Positions 54,522 to 62,856 of a DNA stretch of 64,000 bases are shown here, piece after piece; position 1 is the first letter of the stretch; every line of letters starts with the position of its first letter. This stretch comes from Desulfatitalea tepidiphila. GTDB taxonomy: Bacteria; Desulfobacterota; Desulfobacteria; Desulfobacterales; Desulfosarcinaceae. Position numbers and translations under genes: made by a program. The stretch lies in NCBI RefSeq assembly GCF_001293685.1, contig NZ_BCAG01000006.1, positions 248,001 through 312,000 on the forward strand. Reading direction: 5' to 3'. The notes below the pieces were generated by a model. That model worked only from the letters and a program-made list of their open reading frames with translations, did not search any database and was not told the origin of the DNA.

Positions 54522-55541
54522 ATGCCACTCGAAGAGACAATCGAGGATTCACGTAAAAACCTGCGTCTGACGCTCGAATTGATCAGCCAGCATGGTCTTA
54601 CTGCGGAACCGTTGACCTACAGCATCTGGTATGAATATGCCTCCGGAAAAAACGCGGCTCTCAATGCGGCCATTGACCGGCATCTGGAAAACAAAAAGAG
54701 CTTCACGGAAGAAGTGATTCAAAAGCTTTTCAATCAATACATCGCCGAATCTCAAATCAGATTGACAGAAGTGGTAAGGGAAGAACTCAAGAAGCTGTTT
54801 GCCGAGATCATCGAGGCCATCAAAGCCACGAGCCAGCATTTTTCCGAATCCGAAAATCAACTGGAGAATATAAACCAGGCGCTGTTGCCCAATCTGACCG
54901 AAGCGGATGTGGACTTGCTCGTCGAACAGATCAAACACGAAATCAAACGCCTGGAATCGACGAGCAGCTCGCTCAAGGAGCAACTCCAACAGGCCACCCG
55001 GGAAATCGATCAGCTGAAAACCAAAATGGCGCAATACCGTAACGAGGCATTCCTGGACCCCTTGACGCGAATCGACAACCGCAGGGGATTTGAAGAAAAA
55101 CTGGAAAGTGTCATCGACGAATCCAAGTCAGATAAAACGCCGCTGTGTTTGATCATGGCCGATATCGATCACTTCAAACAGATCAACGACACCCATGGAC
55201 ACCTCGTGGGAGACAATGTACTGCGGGTGGTGGCCGCCACCATAAAGAACGCCATCAGGGGCAAAGACCTGGTCGCGCGCATCGGCGGCGAAGAATTTGC
55301 CATGCTATTGCCGGACACGCCCTTTGAGGGAGGCCTTAAGGTGGCCAAGAATCTGCAGCACACCTTCGAATGTATCGACCTGAAAAGAAAGAACAACCGG
55401 GAGAGCCTGGGAAAGATCAGCCTCTCATTCGGCGTCACCGCTTTCAGAAAGGACGATACGGTCGAACGCTTCCTGCAACGCGCCGATGAGGCGCTGTATC
55501 ACTCCAAAAAAGCCGGACGGAACAGAGTCTCGGGCCTGTAA
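54522..55541 (+). CDS. Diguanylate cyclase (GGDEF)
   Basis: 339 residues, cytosolic. An N-terminal helical region (1-165; about 110-165 predicted coiled coil, ESTSSSLKEQLQQATREID) precedes a GGDEF domain beginning DPLTRIDNRRGFEEKL. The active-site signature is GGEEF near residue 258, with LIMADIDHFKQINDTHGH binding the metal. No RxxD inhibitory site was found at the usual place five residues before the signature (it reads KDLVARI). It makes c-di-GMP from two GTP. The start at 54522 follows GGAAAACAGG. Confidence 0.88.
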   Translation: MPLEETIEDSRKNLRLTLELISQHGLTAEPLTYSIWYEYASGKNAALNAAIDRHLENKKSFTEEVIQKLFNQYIAESQIRLTEVVREELKKLFAEIIEAIKATSQHFSESENQLENINQALLPNLTEADVDLLVEQIKHEIKRLESTSSSLKEQLQQATREIDQLKTKMAQYRNEAFLDPLTRIDNRRGFEEKLESVIDESKSDKTPLCLIMADIDHFKQINDTHGHLVGDNVLRVVAATIKNAIRGKDLVARIGGEEFAMLLPDTPFEGGLKVAKNLQHTFECIDLKRKNNRESLGKISLSFGVTAFRKDDTVERFLQRADEALYHSKKAGRNRVSGL

Positions 55542-55646
55542 GCCATCGCTCTTGACGATATGATTTAATAAGATCCTTTTGAAACAGCCGATATCGCCTT
55601 CTGGTCACCGAGCTGCGATGGGACTGTCACGAAAGGACCCTAAATC

Positions 55647-56385
55647 ATGTTGAAATGGAACAAAATCAGCACAAAAATCCTGTTTCCGGGGATTTTGGCA
55701 ACGCTTCTATTCTCGATCGCCTTGTATGTCGTGGCAGGATCGACGGTCACCCAGTTGCTGGGTAAAAATCTCGAAAACAACGCAAGATCCAAAGTCACCG
55801 ACATTACATCCAACATCACCCGCATTGCCGACGAAAAAACTGGCCCAGGCAGCTCTGTTCAGCCGGGCTGAACCCGTAATGGCAGCGTATGCCACCGCCT
55901 ATCAGGGGAACCTGAACGATGCCGGCGACCCCCAGCTGGAATCAGCCCGCCAGCAACTTCGGCGCCCCCTTTCGTCCATTGAACAGGGATACAAGGACAT
56001 GCACGACGGCAAATCCCTGCGAATCCATTTCCATCTGCCCCCGGTCAGGAGCCTGTTGCGGCTTTGGAAAAATAATCAAAATAAAAGCGATGACCTGGTC
56101 TCCTTCAGGCCCACCATCGTCACAATCAGCGGCGGTAACCACGCCCCGTTAACCGGCGTCGAAATCGGAGCCAATGTATCCCAGGCATCCCAGGGGATCC
56201 AGGAAATGAACCAGAACGCAAATCAGAGTGCTGCGGTATCCGCTGAAATTTCCCAGGGCATTGCCGGTGTGAGCGGTGCCATGGATGAGATGGCCAGCAA
56301 TGGTTCGAAAATAGACCTGAACGCCCAGGCACTTTCCGAGCTTTCCGACCAACTGAAACGAATGGTCGATCAGTTCAAAATTTAA
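55647..56385 (+). pseudogene. Decayed methyl-accepting chemotaxis protein
   Basis: The first frame (55647-55871) encodes an MCP-like N-terminus with a membrane span (KILFPGILATLLFSIALYVV). A six-A run at 55834-55839 shifts the frame: codons after it continue in the other frame as LAQAALFSRAEPVMAAYA and a sensor domain (~55860-56150). That jumps straight into the last ~75 residues of an MCP (VSQASQGIQEMNQNANQS ... LKRMVDQFKI). The HAMP and signalling hairpin are gone, so the gene carries both a frameshift and a large internal deletion. Confidence 0.8.
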
Positions 56386-56524
56386 TCATTGACCATGACG
56401 TGGGGATCAATCGTGCCCCGCCGCAAGGCGCCCATTGCGGCGACTGATCAAGGAACGCGCCCTTGCTCAGCCGCAGTTTGCGCAAATTGCCCATCCGCTG
56501 TTGTCGCCATCGAAGGTCGCGCGT

Positions 56525-57628
56525 TCACTGCCTGACCGTATAATCGTAGATCTGCCCCTGCCAATTCCTGATTTTCCAGAAGTCTTCACTTCTGTCTACG
56601 ACGGACGCCTCGCCGAGCGCCACTTTTCCGCCCCCTCCGGGCAGATCGACCATCAGATGGGGCATGCCCATGCCGGAAAGACGACCGCGCAACTCCCGCA
56701 GCAATCCGATACTTCTTTCCACGGGCACCCTGAAATGAGCCGTGCCGGGCACCCGGTCGAGCTGGTGCAAGTAGTACGGTCGGACACGGATCTGGAGCAG
56801 TGCCTCGAACAACTCCTGAAGGACGCGGGCATCGTCGTTCACGCCCTTGAGCAGAACGGTCTGGCTGCCCAGCGGTATGCCGGCATCGGCCAACAGGCGG
56901 CTGGCGGAAGCAACTTCCGTTGTGATTTCGGCAGGATGGTTGCAGTGAAGATTCAAATACAACGGATGACATCGTGACAATTCGCCGGCCAGGGCCGGGG
57001 TGATCCGCTGGGGCAAAACCACCGGCATCCTGGTGTGGATGCGCAGCAGTCTCACATGGGGAATTTCTTTCAGGGTCTCCAGAATCCGAACCAGTTGCGA
57101 ATCGCTGCGCATCAACGGATCGCCGCCGGACAGCACGACCTCGTTCACCTGGGGATGATTCCGGATGTAGTCGATACCCAGGTCGATGGATTCCCGGGGG
57201 ACCTGGCGGCCGTCGGCCACGCGCCGCTTGCGCATGCAGAAACGGCAGTGCACGGCACATTGATTGGAGACGAGAAACACCACGCGGCCAGGGTAACGGT
57301 GAATGATTTGAGGGGCCGGAGACTGATGCTCTTCGGCCAAGGGGTCGCCTTCCCGATCCAGATCGTCGAGCTCTTCGGCCCGGGGAAGCAGTTGGCGCCC
57401 AATGGGGCCGTCCGGCGTATCGATCAACCCCAACATATAGGGATTGATGCGCATGGGGAAATAGTCCGTCACGGCATCCAAGGCATCACCACCGGCCATC
57501 AGGTGGACAGGAAGGTCCCGCAGATGTACCATGCTTTTATCAAGGATGCTTTTCCATGGGGCCGCGGTCGTGTCGGCAATGTCAGGGGCCGGATGACGCA
57601 ACGGTGAAATACTCTCGATCGATGCCAT
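56525..57628 (-). CDS. KamA-family radical SAM protein (lysine 2,3-aminomutase-like)
   Basis: 367 residues. Seen: the radical SAM Cys motif CAVHCRFCMRKRR near residue 124 (CxxxCxxC, binding a [4Fe-4S] and SAM), EVVLSGGDPLM near 164, RIHTRMPVVLPQRI and the lysine/PLP-binding region NLHCNHPAEI and PLGSQTVLLKGVNDD. The length lies between EpmB (EF-P lysylation) and full KamA. It could make beta-lysine, or act on another amino acid; no epmA/poxA or ablB partner is visible. It starts three bases after the YchF stop, so the two are co-transcribed. Confidence 0.8.
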   Translation of the reverse strand: MASIESISPLRHPAPDIADTTAAPWKSILDKSMVHLRDLPVHLMAGGDALDAVTDYFPMRINPYMLGLIDTPDGPIGRQLLPRAEELDDLDREGDPLAEEHQSPAPQIIHRYPGRVVFLVSNQCAVHCRFCMRKRRVADGRQVPRESIDLGIDYIRNHPQVNEVVLSGGDPLMRSDSQLVRILETLKEIPHVRLLRIHTRMPVVLPQRITPALAGELSRCHPLYLNLHCNHPAEITTEVASASRLLADAGIPLGSQTVLLKGVNDDARVLQELFEALLQIRVRPYYLHQLDRVPGTAHFRVPVERSIGLLRELRGRLSGMGMPHLMVDLPGGGGKVALGEASVVDRSEDFWKIRNWQGQIYDYTVRQ

Positions 57629-57631
57629 CTT

Positions 57632-58666
57632 TTAGACGTTGAACCTGAAATTGATAATGTCGCCGTCTTTGACTTCGTAGGTCTTGCCTTCCAGGCGCAC
57701 GGTGCCGAGTTTACGGGCCTCGGCATACGAGCCGGCGGCCATCAAATCCTCGTAGGCCAATACTTCCGCACGGATAAATCCCTTTTTGATATCCGAATGG
57801 ATGACCTCCGCGGCATCGACAGCAGCGGTTCCCTTCCTGATGGTCCAGGCCCGCACCTCGTCTTCGCCCACGGTGAAGAACGACATCAACCCCAGCCGCG
57901 CATAGGACGCTGTAATCATCCGATCCATGGCCAGGTCACGAATGTCGAATTCGGCCATGAACTCCCGGGCCTCTTCCGGGTCCATTTGCCCCAACTCCTG
58001 TTCCAGCTTGCCACGAACGGCCAAACAGGTTTCCTGGTCGACCCATGGCCCCAGGTCCGGCAGCGATTCGTCCTCGTCCTCGTTGTTGACGAGCACCAGG
58101 CAGGGCTTACCCGACAAGAAGGCATACCCGCGCAAAACATGGGCGCCGGCCACTTCGGGAAAGTGGCGGAGCGGCTTTTCCTGGTTCAGGATATCCGCGC
58201 AGCGTTGGATCAATTGCTGTTCTTCGGGATTGGGTTTCTTCCCTCTCTTCTGATCCAGGACAAAGCGCTCGAGACGTTTTTCGACCACCACGAGATCGGA
58301 CAGGATCAACTCCTGGTCCACCGCCTGGAAGTCGTCCTGGGGCGTGGGCGCCGCCAGACCGTACCCGCTGAAATTGCGGATGACGTGCAGCAGGGCATCG
58401 CAATCGCGAACCTGGGTCCAGATGCTCTGCTCCCTGGCCTTCTCCTTTACATGCTCGGCCGGTGCCGGTAGTAAATACTCCACCTGGGCAAAGATGGTCT
58501 TGCGGGGTTGATACATGGCCGACAGCCGGTCCACCCTCTCATCGGGCACCTTTACCGTCCCGATGCGGCTCTCTTTGCGCTGGGCCGGGTCGAGACGCGA
58601 CTTGGTCAACGCTTCGAAAAGGGTAGTCTTGCCTGCCCCGGTTCGTCCGATCAACCCCAACTTCAT
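57632..58666 (-). CDS. ychF: YchF/Ola1-type GTP/ATP-binding protein
   Basis: 344 residues. Seen: the P-loop LGLIGRTGAGKTTLFEALT at residues 3-21, a G2 region, LVLVNNEDED in place of the usual NKxD motif (YchF proteins favour ATP), and a C-terminal TGS domain ending EVKDGDIINFRFNV. YchF regulates translation and stress responses at the ribosome. The start at 58666 has GGAGAG upstream; upstream in-frame codons to 58906 lack support. Operon with the KamA-type gene. Confidence 0.88.
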   Translation of the reverse strand: MKLGLIGRTGAGKTTLFEALTKSRLDPAQRKESRIGTVKVPDERVDRLSAMYQPRKTIFAQVEYLLPAPAEHVKEKAREQSIWTQVRDCDALLHVIRNFSGYGLAAPTPQDDFQAVDQELILSDLVVVEKRLERFVLDQKRGKKPNPEEQQLIQRCADILNQEKPLRHFPEVAGAHVLRGYAFLSGKPCLVLVNNEDEDESLPDLGPWVDQETCLAVRGKLEQELGQMDPEEAREFMAEFDIRDLAMDRMITASYARLGLMSFFTVGEDEVRAWTIRKGTAAVDAAEVIHSDIKKGFIRAEVLAYEDLMAAGSYAEARKLGTVRLEGKTYEVKDGDIINFRFNV

Positions 58667-58852
58667 AATTCTCTCCCCATATCTGATTTGCCGGCCAATG
58701 CCCGAAACGGCGAACCCCTGCGCCCGTTCCAGCATCCCCGGCTGCTTTTTTATATGATTAAAACGGGGGTACTTGTAACGCCGATCCGGCATCAAGGCAA
58801 GGACAAAGCCGGAGAATGATTTGACATCAGAAACCAATTTCGGTAGGGGCAC

Positions 58853-60013
58853 ATGGGTTGGCATGGGGTCACCCTCTTTTGGTCCACTATTGGACATCGT
58901 TATCACGCCTTACCGGCACCAGGCATCATGGGATCCACGGGTAAACACATCGAACCGCACGAAACATCTGCCGGGAGGCAACCCGGAACCGACCTGTCAA
59001 GGGGCGATCAACGCCTGCCGCGCCATACGTCGCATCCTGTGACGCCGGCAACACCCGAACAAACCCCAAACCCCAAAAAACCAACTCGTGCCGACTATGC
59101 AACCGATGTCATCTATGCCATGGATGATAAAGGGGGGATTACAATGGTGAACAGGGCCATCAGCACCTTGGGCTATACCCAGGAGGAGTTGATCGGCCAC
59201 TTTTTTCTCGAATTCATCTATAAAGACGACCGAAACCGCATGGCCAGGGCATATATCGGTGCGCTTGCAAATCGCCAAACGCGTGCTCAATCACTCCAAT
59301 TTCGCGTCCTGACCAAAACCGGCGAGATTCGATGGCTGGAGGCGAACGCGATCATCGCGTTCGACCCCCAGGGGCAATTTATCATGCACGAGGGGATGTG
59401 CCGCGATATTACCGACAATTTTCGTGGTGACCGACCATCGGCCACAATCAACGAAGGACAGGATGCCAACGCCCAGGACGCGGGCGATGACTCCCTGCCT
59501 GCCGGCAACGAATGGCTGCGGGGAATGGATTCGCCGGCGAAGATAAGAGGCCGGAAACGGGATCGTGAAAAAAGCCTGGAGATGGAAAAGGCCAATCTCC
59601 AGGAAGCCAATACCGCATTGAAAGTATTGTTGAAACGACGCGAGCTGGACAAGCGTGCGCTCGAGGAACAGGTGATGTTCAATATCAGTCGCATGGTGCT
59701 CCCCTATTTGAAAAAAATTGCAAAGGAGAGCACCGATTCACGCCACAAGGATTATGTCAGCATCATCGAATCAAACCTCAACGATATTACCGGCAATTTT
59801 TCCCGGCGGTTGTCACTGGGGTTTTATGGCTTATCAGCCGCCGAATTGAAGGTGGCCAATTTCATCCGCCAGGGCAAAAACACGCGCCAGATAGCCCAGC
59901 TGCTGGGGTTGTCGCCCCGTACCATTGATACCTACCGCCACAGTATCCGCAGCAAGCTTCATATCAAAAACAAAAACGTGAACCTGCGAACGTTTCTGAT
60001 GTCCATTAAATAG
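58853..60013 (+). CDS. PAS domain LuxR-type transcriptional regulator
   Basis: 386 residues. After ~75 low-complexity residues, a PAS domain (about 80-190: YAMDDKGGITMVNRAISTLGYTQEELIG) leads through a coiled coil (about 240-270) to a conserved helical region and a LuxR/FixJ HTH (GLSAAELKVANFIRQGKNTRQIAQLLGLSPRTIDTYRHSIRSKL). Binds DNA in response to a PAS-sensed signal. The start could be 58853 (AGGGG nearby) or 58928. The stop TAG (60011-60013) falls in the left end of a dispersed repeat. Confidence 0.82.
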   Translation: MGWHGVTLFWSTIGHRYHALPAPGIMGSTGKHIEPHETSAGRQPGTDLSRGDQRLPRHTSHPVTPATPEQTPNPKKPTRADYATDVIYAMDDKGGITMVNRAISTLGYTQEELIGHFFLEFIYKDDRNRMARAYIGALANRQTRAQSLQFRVLTKTGEIRWLEANAIIAFDPQGQFIMHEGMCRDITDNFRGDRPSATINEGQDANAQDAGDDSLPAGNEWLRGMDSPAKIRGRKRDREKSLEMEKANLQEANTALKVLLKRRELDKRALEEQVMFNISRMVLPYLKKIAKESTDSRHKDYVSIIESNLNDITGNFSRRLSLGFYGLSAAELKVANFIRQGKNTRQIAQLLGLSPRTIDTYRHSIRSKLHIKNKNVNLRTFLMSIK

Positions 60014-60158
60014 TGCCCATCCACAAATGGCCAATTGGCCCGATATCTGCGTTCTGCTCAAAATTTTATCCTCGGAATATCAACTACATGCCTGCGGTGA
60101 AATTTTTCGCACGCCTTGATCTCAACCAAATTTGCCTATTTGTGGACGGACACTGATA
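60008..60158. repeat. Full-length copy of the dispersed palindromic repeat, copy 6
   Basis: AAATAGTGCCCATCCACAAA at the left end and TGTGGACGGACACTGATAG at the right. Its interior TCCTCGGAATATCAAC and CATGCCTGCGGTGAAAT align with the copy at 965-1112. The stop codon of the PAS-LuxR gene lies in its first bases. Confidence 0.8.
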
Positions 60159-60177
60159 GTGCACGCCCAAAACAGCC

Positions 60178-60255
60178 ATTCTGAATGAAGGCTATTGATT
60201 AAAACCGGCCCGGGTGAGACAGATGGCCAGAACCAGGTGCCCTACCCGGGCCTCC
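60178..60255. repeat. Decayed relative of the MITE at 44143
   Basis: ATTCTGAATGAAGGCTATTG followed by ATTAAAACCGG and GAGACAGATGGCCAG keeps the order of the left MITE end (ATTCTAACTGAATG, CTATTCATTAAA, CCGG, GAAACAGGTGGCCGA). Only the first ~75 bp are recognisable. Confidence 0.4.
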
Positions 60256-60326
60256 ACGACCGTCAGCAGGCGACTTATCGATCAAAACGCTCAGGCAAAA
60301 CGCTCAGGGATACTTCAATCCGCCGT

Positions 60327-60623
60327 TTAAGAGACGCCGGAACCTTCGGCCGGCATGCTGAGCAGGATTCTGTTGAGATGTTTCAACTCTGTGTTCAGCT
60401 CGATGAGTTTGGCTTCGATGAGTAGCGCCAGCACCGTCATTCTATTTTCCGGACTACCGGCTTTGTCCAGAATCGTATCGATTTCGTTCTGAAAAGGTTG
60501 GTATTGGGGATACTGATCCAAAAAGCGCGCCCGCTGTTCAAGGGCTTCGGCGAGCTTTTGATCCGGGTCCCACGCCTCTGTCCTCCGACACTGGTTCTTT
60601 TTAAGGTGTATAAGATGTGCCAT
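60327..60623 (-). CDS. Small conserved-looking protein of unknown function
   Basis: 98 residues, largely helical. After ~15 polar residues comes DPDQKLAEALEQRARFLDQYP, FQNEIDTILDKAG and ALLIEAKLIELNTELKHLNRIL, a plausible long helical pair. No family recognised. The start at 60623 follows a GGAGG run (GAGAGGAGGGG). The gene lies downstream of the DHH phosphoesterase in the same direction. Confidence 0.6.
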   Translation of the reverse strand: MAHLIHLKKNQCRRTEAWDPDQKLAEALEQRARFLDQYPQYQPFQNEIDTILDKAGSPENRMTVLALLIEAKLIELNTELKHLNRILLSMPAEGSGVS

Positions 60624-60769
60624 GGGCCCCTCCTCTCTTTATGTGCAATGCCGATTTTTTGTAAGTCAGTTTCAACGTATCACATGCACTGCATGATTTC
60701 AAAGCATCAGCACGCTTTCCAGGATTTCAAGCGCAAGGAAGGGTTTAAATCGATTGCGCCACGACGATA

Positions 60770-61669
60770 TCAATCGCCTTCGGCCGCGTTTTTCCTCAGC
60801 AGGGCGATGATGTCGGCCACCTGGGACCGGACGTGGTCGCGTTCCAAGCGGCAGGCCCCGGCGCCGCGATGCCCCCCGCCGCCGTAGCGACTCAACAGTT
60901 TGCCCACGTTCACTCTGCAGCCGCGGTTTAAAATACTGTGACCGAGCTTGACGACGACAAACGGCCCTTCATCATATAATTTGACGTTGACCACGGCATC
61001 CGGAAAAAGCGAGTACACTAGAAAGCGGTTGCCATCCGGTGCCGGTGAGAGCCCACGGAAATCGGTGATGGAGACGTGGCCTTCCAACTCGGTATAGTCG
61101 CGCAAGGACCTCTCGTACTCCCGATTGGCCACCACGGCGTTATCACATCGCCGGCGCACCGTCGCATCCCGCATGACCGTTTCGATGTCGTCATGTGCTC
61201 TGAGCAACGACACCAGGTGGTCGCAATAGATCGCATCCTCAAGGGAACGCCGTGTGGCAATCGACATGGAAAGCAATACATAAGGATAGTGCTGGGGATG
61301 GAGAATCTCGTCCAGGGTCAGTTGGGCGGAATCGATTCGATCGGCCTGGCGCACCAGCTCCTTGAAGCGCCCGTTCCATCGGTCTTGAAAAAATTCGTAC
61401 ACCAAACCTGCAGCCGATGGCGCGATACGAAAAATGCCGGGGTAATTCTTTTCGGACACGTTGGATACATGGTGATCGAACCACATGGCGAGGTCGTCAT
61501 CACCGGCCAAGGGCAGATTGGCCAAAACATCGCCGGGCAACAGCCGGAAGCGGCCATTTTGAATATCGCTGGGTTGTGTCCAGCGCAGGAGCAGATCCCC
61601 GCCCAATGCTTCTTTGAGCAGCACCGCACAGACAACGCCATCAAAATCGGGCCGAGAAATGATTCGCAC
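60770..61669 (-). CDS. DHH-family phosphoesterase
   Basis: 299 residues. Seen: the N-terminal RPDFDGVVCAVLLKEA (DxD-type metal site), MWFDHHVSN with the DHH motif near residue 65, and the C-terminal DHHA1 substrate motif YGGGGHRGAGACRL near 265. Such enzymes hydrolyse nano-RNA, bis-phosphoadenosine, cyclic dinucleotides or polyphosphate; this one is nearest to an exopolyphosphatase-like subset and its substrate is open. The ATG at 61669 begins right at the motif. Confidence 0.82.
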   Translation of the reverse strand: MRIISRPDFDGVVCAVLLKEALGGDLLLRWTQPSDIQNGRFRLLPGDVLANLPLAGDDDLAMWFDHHVSNVSEKNYPGIFRIAPSAAGLVYEFFQDRWNGRFKELVRQADRIDSAQLTLDEILHPQHYPYVLLSMSIATRRSLEDAIYCDHLVSLLRAHDDIETVMRDATVRRRCDNAVVANREYERSLRDYTELEGHVSITDFRGLSPAPDGNRFLVYSLFPDAVVNVKLYDEGPFVVVKLGHSILNRGCRVNVGKLLSRYGGGGHRGAGACRLERDHVRSQVADIIALLRKNAAEGD

Positions 61670-61828
61670 GGTTATTGACCTGGTCCGGCCTGGCCGGAAG
61701 TTCTAGGGTGTACCGACTACGATTTCCAAGAAGTGTCAACGTAGCAATAAAGATCGCCATTTGCAAATGTCTGAACGGCATTCAGAAAGAGAGAGCACCG
61801 CTGAAAACGCAACACTCCGAAACCATGC

Positions 61829-62137
61829 CTACAGAGGCTCGCCATTCGGTGCTCTTTTCGACAATATTTGACCGCTGCCGTCGAGAACAAAAAGCAAATG
61901 GCCCGCCTGCATTGCGTAATTGATCAGATCTTCGAAGATGATGGCCTGGATCTCCATGGTCTGCCCCCGATTTTTGGCCAGGTGCAGGATCCCTTGCATG
62001 GCGGCATCCCTATCTTTGAACAGCGGGATAAAATGGATATCGTGTTCGGCATCATACTGGCCGATGATGGTTTCGTTATTGCCCGGATTCTGTACAGCCA
62101 CATAAACCCAGGCATGGGGATCGATCGTCGTGTCCAT
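61829..62137 (-). CDS. Small protein of unknown function, SseB-like pattern
   Basis: 102 residues. Alternating strands WVYVAVQNPGNNETIIGQYDAEHDIHFIPLFKDRDAAMQGI and helix ... IIFEDLINYAMQAGHLLFVLDGSG give an alpha/beta layout reminiscent of SseB-type proteins, which is only a loose impression. The start at 62137 has AGGGA nine bases upstream; an ORF to 62197 begins in a repeat. Nothing links it to the neighbouring genes. Confidence 0.55.
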   Translation of the reverse strand: MDTTIDPHAWVYVAVQNPGNNETIIGQYDAEHDIHFIPLFKDRDAAMQGILHLAKNRGQTMEIQAIIFEDLINYAMQAGHLLFVLDGSGQILSKRAPNGEPL

Positions 62138-62493
62138 AGCGGATGTCCCTGACGGTGGTCTTATTGGGTGCCCATCCACAAATGGCCAATGGGTCATTTC
62201 CTGGATGGGCTCGCTTTGTTCATGGATAACCGAGGAACGGCAACGGCATCCAACACCCTTGTCTAGTGATCAAAACGTGTCGTAAATCTGGCCTTATATA
62301 GAGAATGCGGCCATCACCTGTCAAGAACAGGGATAGGCGTCCAGCCAGGTCATTTTTTCCACGCCATCGGCTCCGAAAGACCGGTCTGCCTACACCATCG
62401 GTTTCACAGGGAATGGGAAATAGCGCTTTACATTTGGCTCGACTTGATTATATTTTTGCGCGGTCGACCGACTGGAAAAACAAGGAGCCACCC
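62138..62493. other. Intergenic region with one repeat copy
   Basis: 356 bp between divergent genes 61829-62137 and 62494-62826, so both promoters should lie here. It contains repeat copy 7 (62167-62213). No gene was recognised; the plus-strand ORF upstream of 62494 is judged to be non-coding sequence. Confidence 0.4.
62167..62213. repeat. Dispersed palindromic repeat, short form, copy 7
   Basis: GGTGCCCATCCACAAATGGC followed by CAATGGGTCATTT and CTGGATGGGCTCGC, i.e. left end and degenerate right end with the centre deleted. Confidence 0.68.
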
Positions 62494-62826
62494 ATGGAAC
62501 AGAGTTTCACCCTGCCCCAAGAGTTGCAGACGTCATTTCAAAGAATTATGCCCTATATGTCGGCCAGGTTGCGAAACGATCAACAGAGCATCGAGGCCAT
62601 CGCACTCTATTTGAAACTTGGCGGAGAAAGGCTCGCCAGAATAGCCATCGACGCCTACAATCAGACCCACCGGCTCCAGGATGCCGCCGATCAGAAGCTG
62701 CGGCTCGAAGAGACCCTGCTCGCCAAGCAGATGGAAAATGAAAACGACGACGATGACGATGAAGAGGAAGAGGAAGGCGCCGAAAACAATAGTGAAACTG
62801 ATGATCCGGACAATGACGGCTATTAG
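62494..62826 (+). CDS. Small acidic-tailed protein of unknown function
   Basis: 110 residues. An N-terminal helical part (MEQSFTLPQELQTSF ... LRLEETLLAKQM, about 75 residues) ends in an acidic tail from ~82 on (about 17 Asp/Glu in 29 residues). Such tails occur on DNA mimics and chaperone-like proteins, but no family is recognised. The start at 62494 has AAGGAG upstream. It precedes the rhomboid gene by 30 bp in the same direction. Confidence 0.6.
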   Translation: MEQSFTLPQELQTSFQRIMPYMSARLRNDQQSIEAIALYLKLGGERLARIAIDAYNQTHRLQDAADQKLRLEETLLAKQMENENDDDDDEEEEEGAENNSETDDPDNDGY

Positions 62827-62856
62827 GTCGTCGTCCGGTTTCCGCCGCCTCTTCTA

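Noticed and set aside
55647-55871. TGA at 55869 in the MCP-like frame as a possible selenocysteine codon
   Set aside because: The downstream homology continues in another frame after the A-run, so a frameshift explains it; no Cys-family motif surrounds the TGA.
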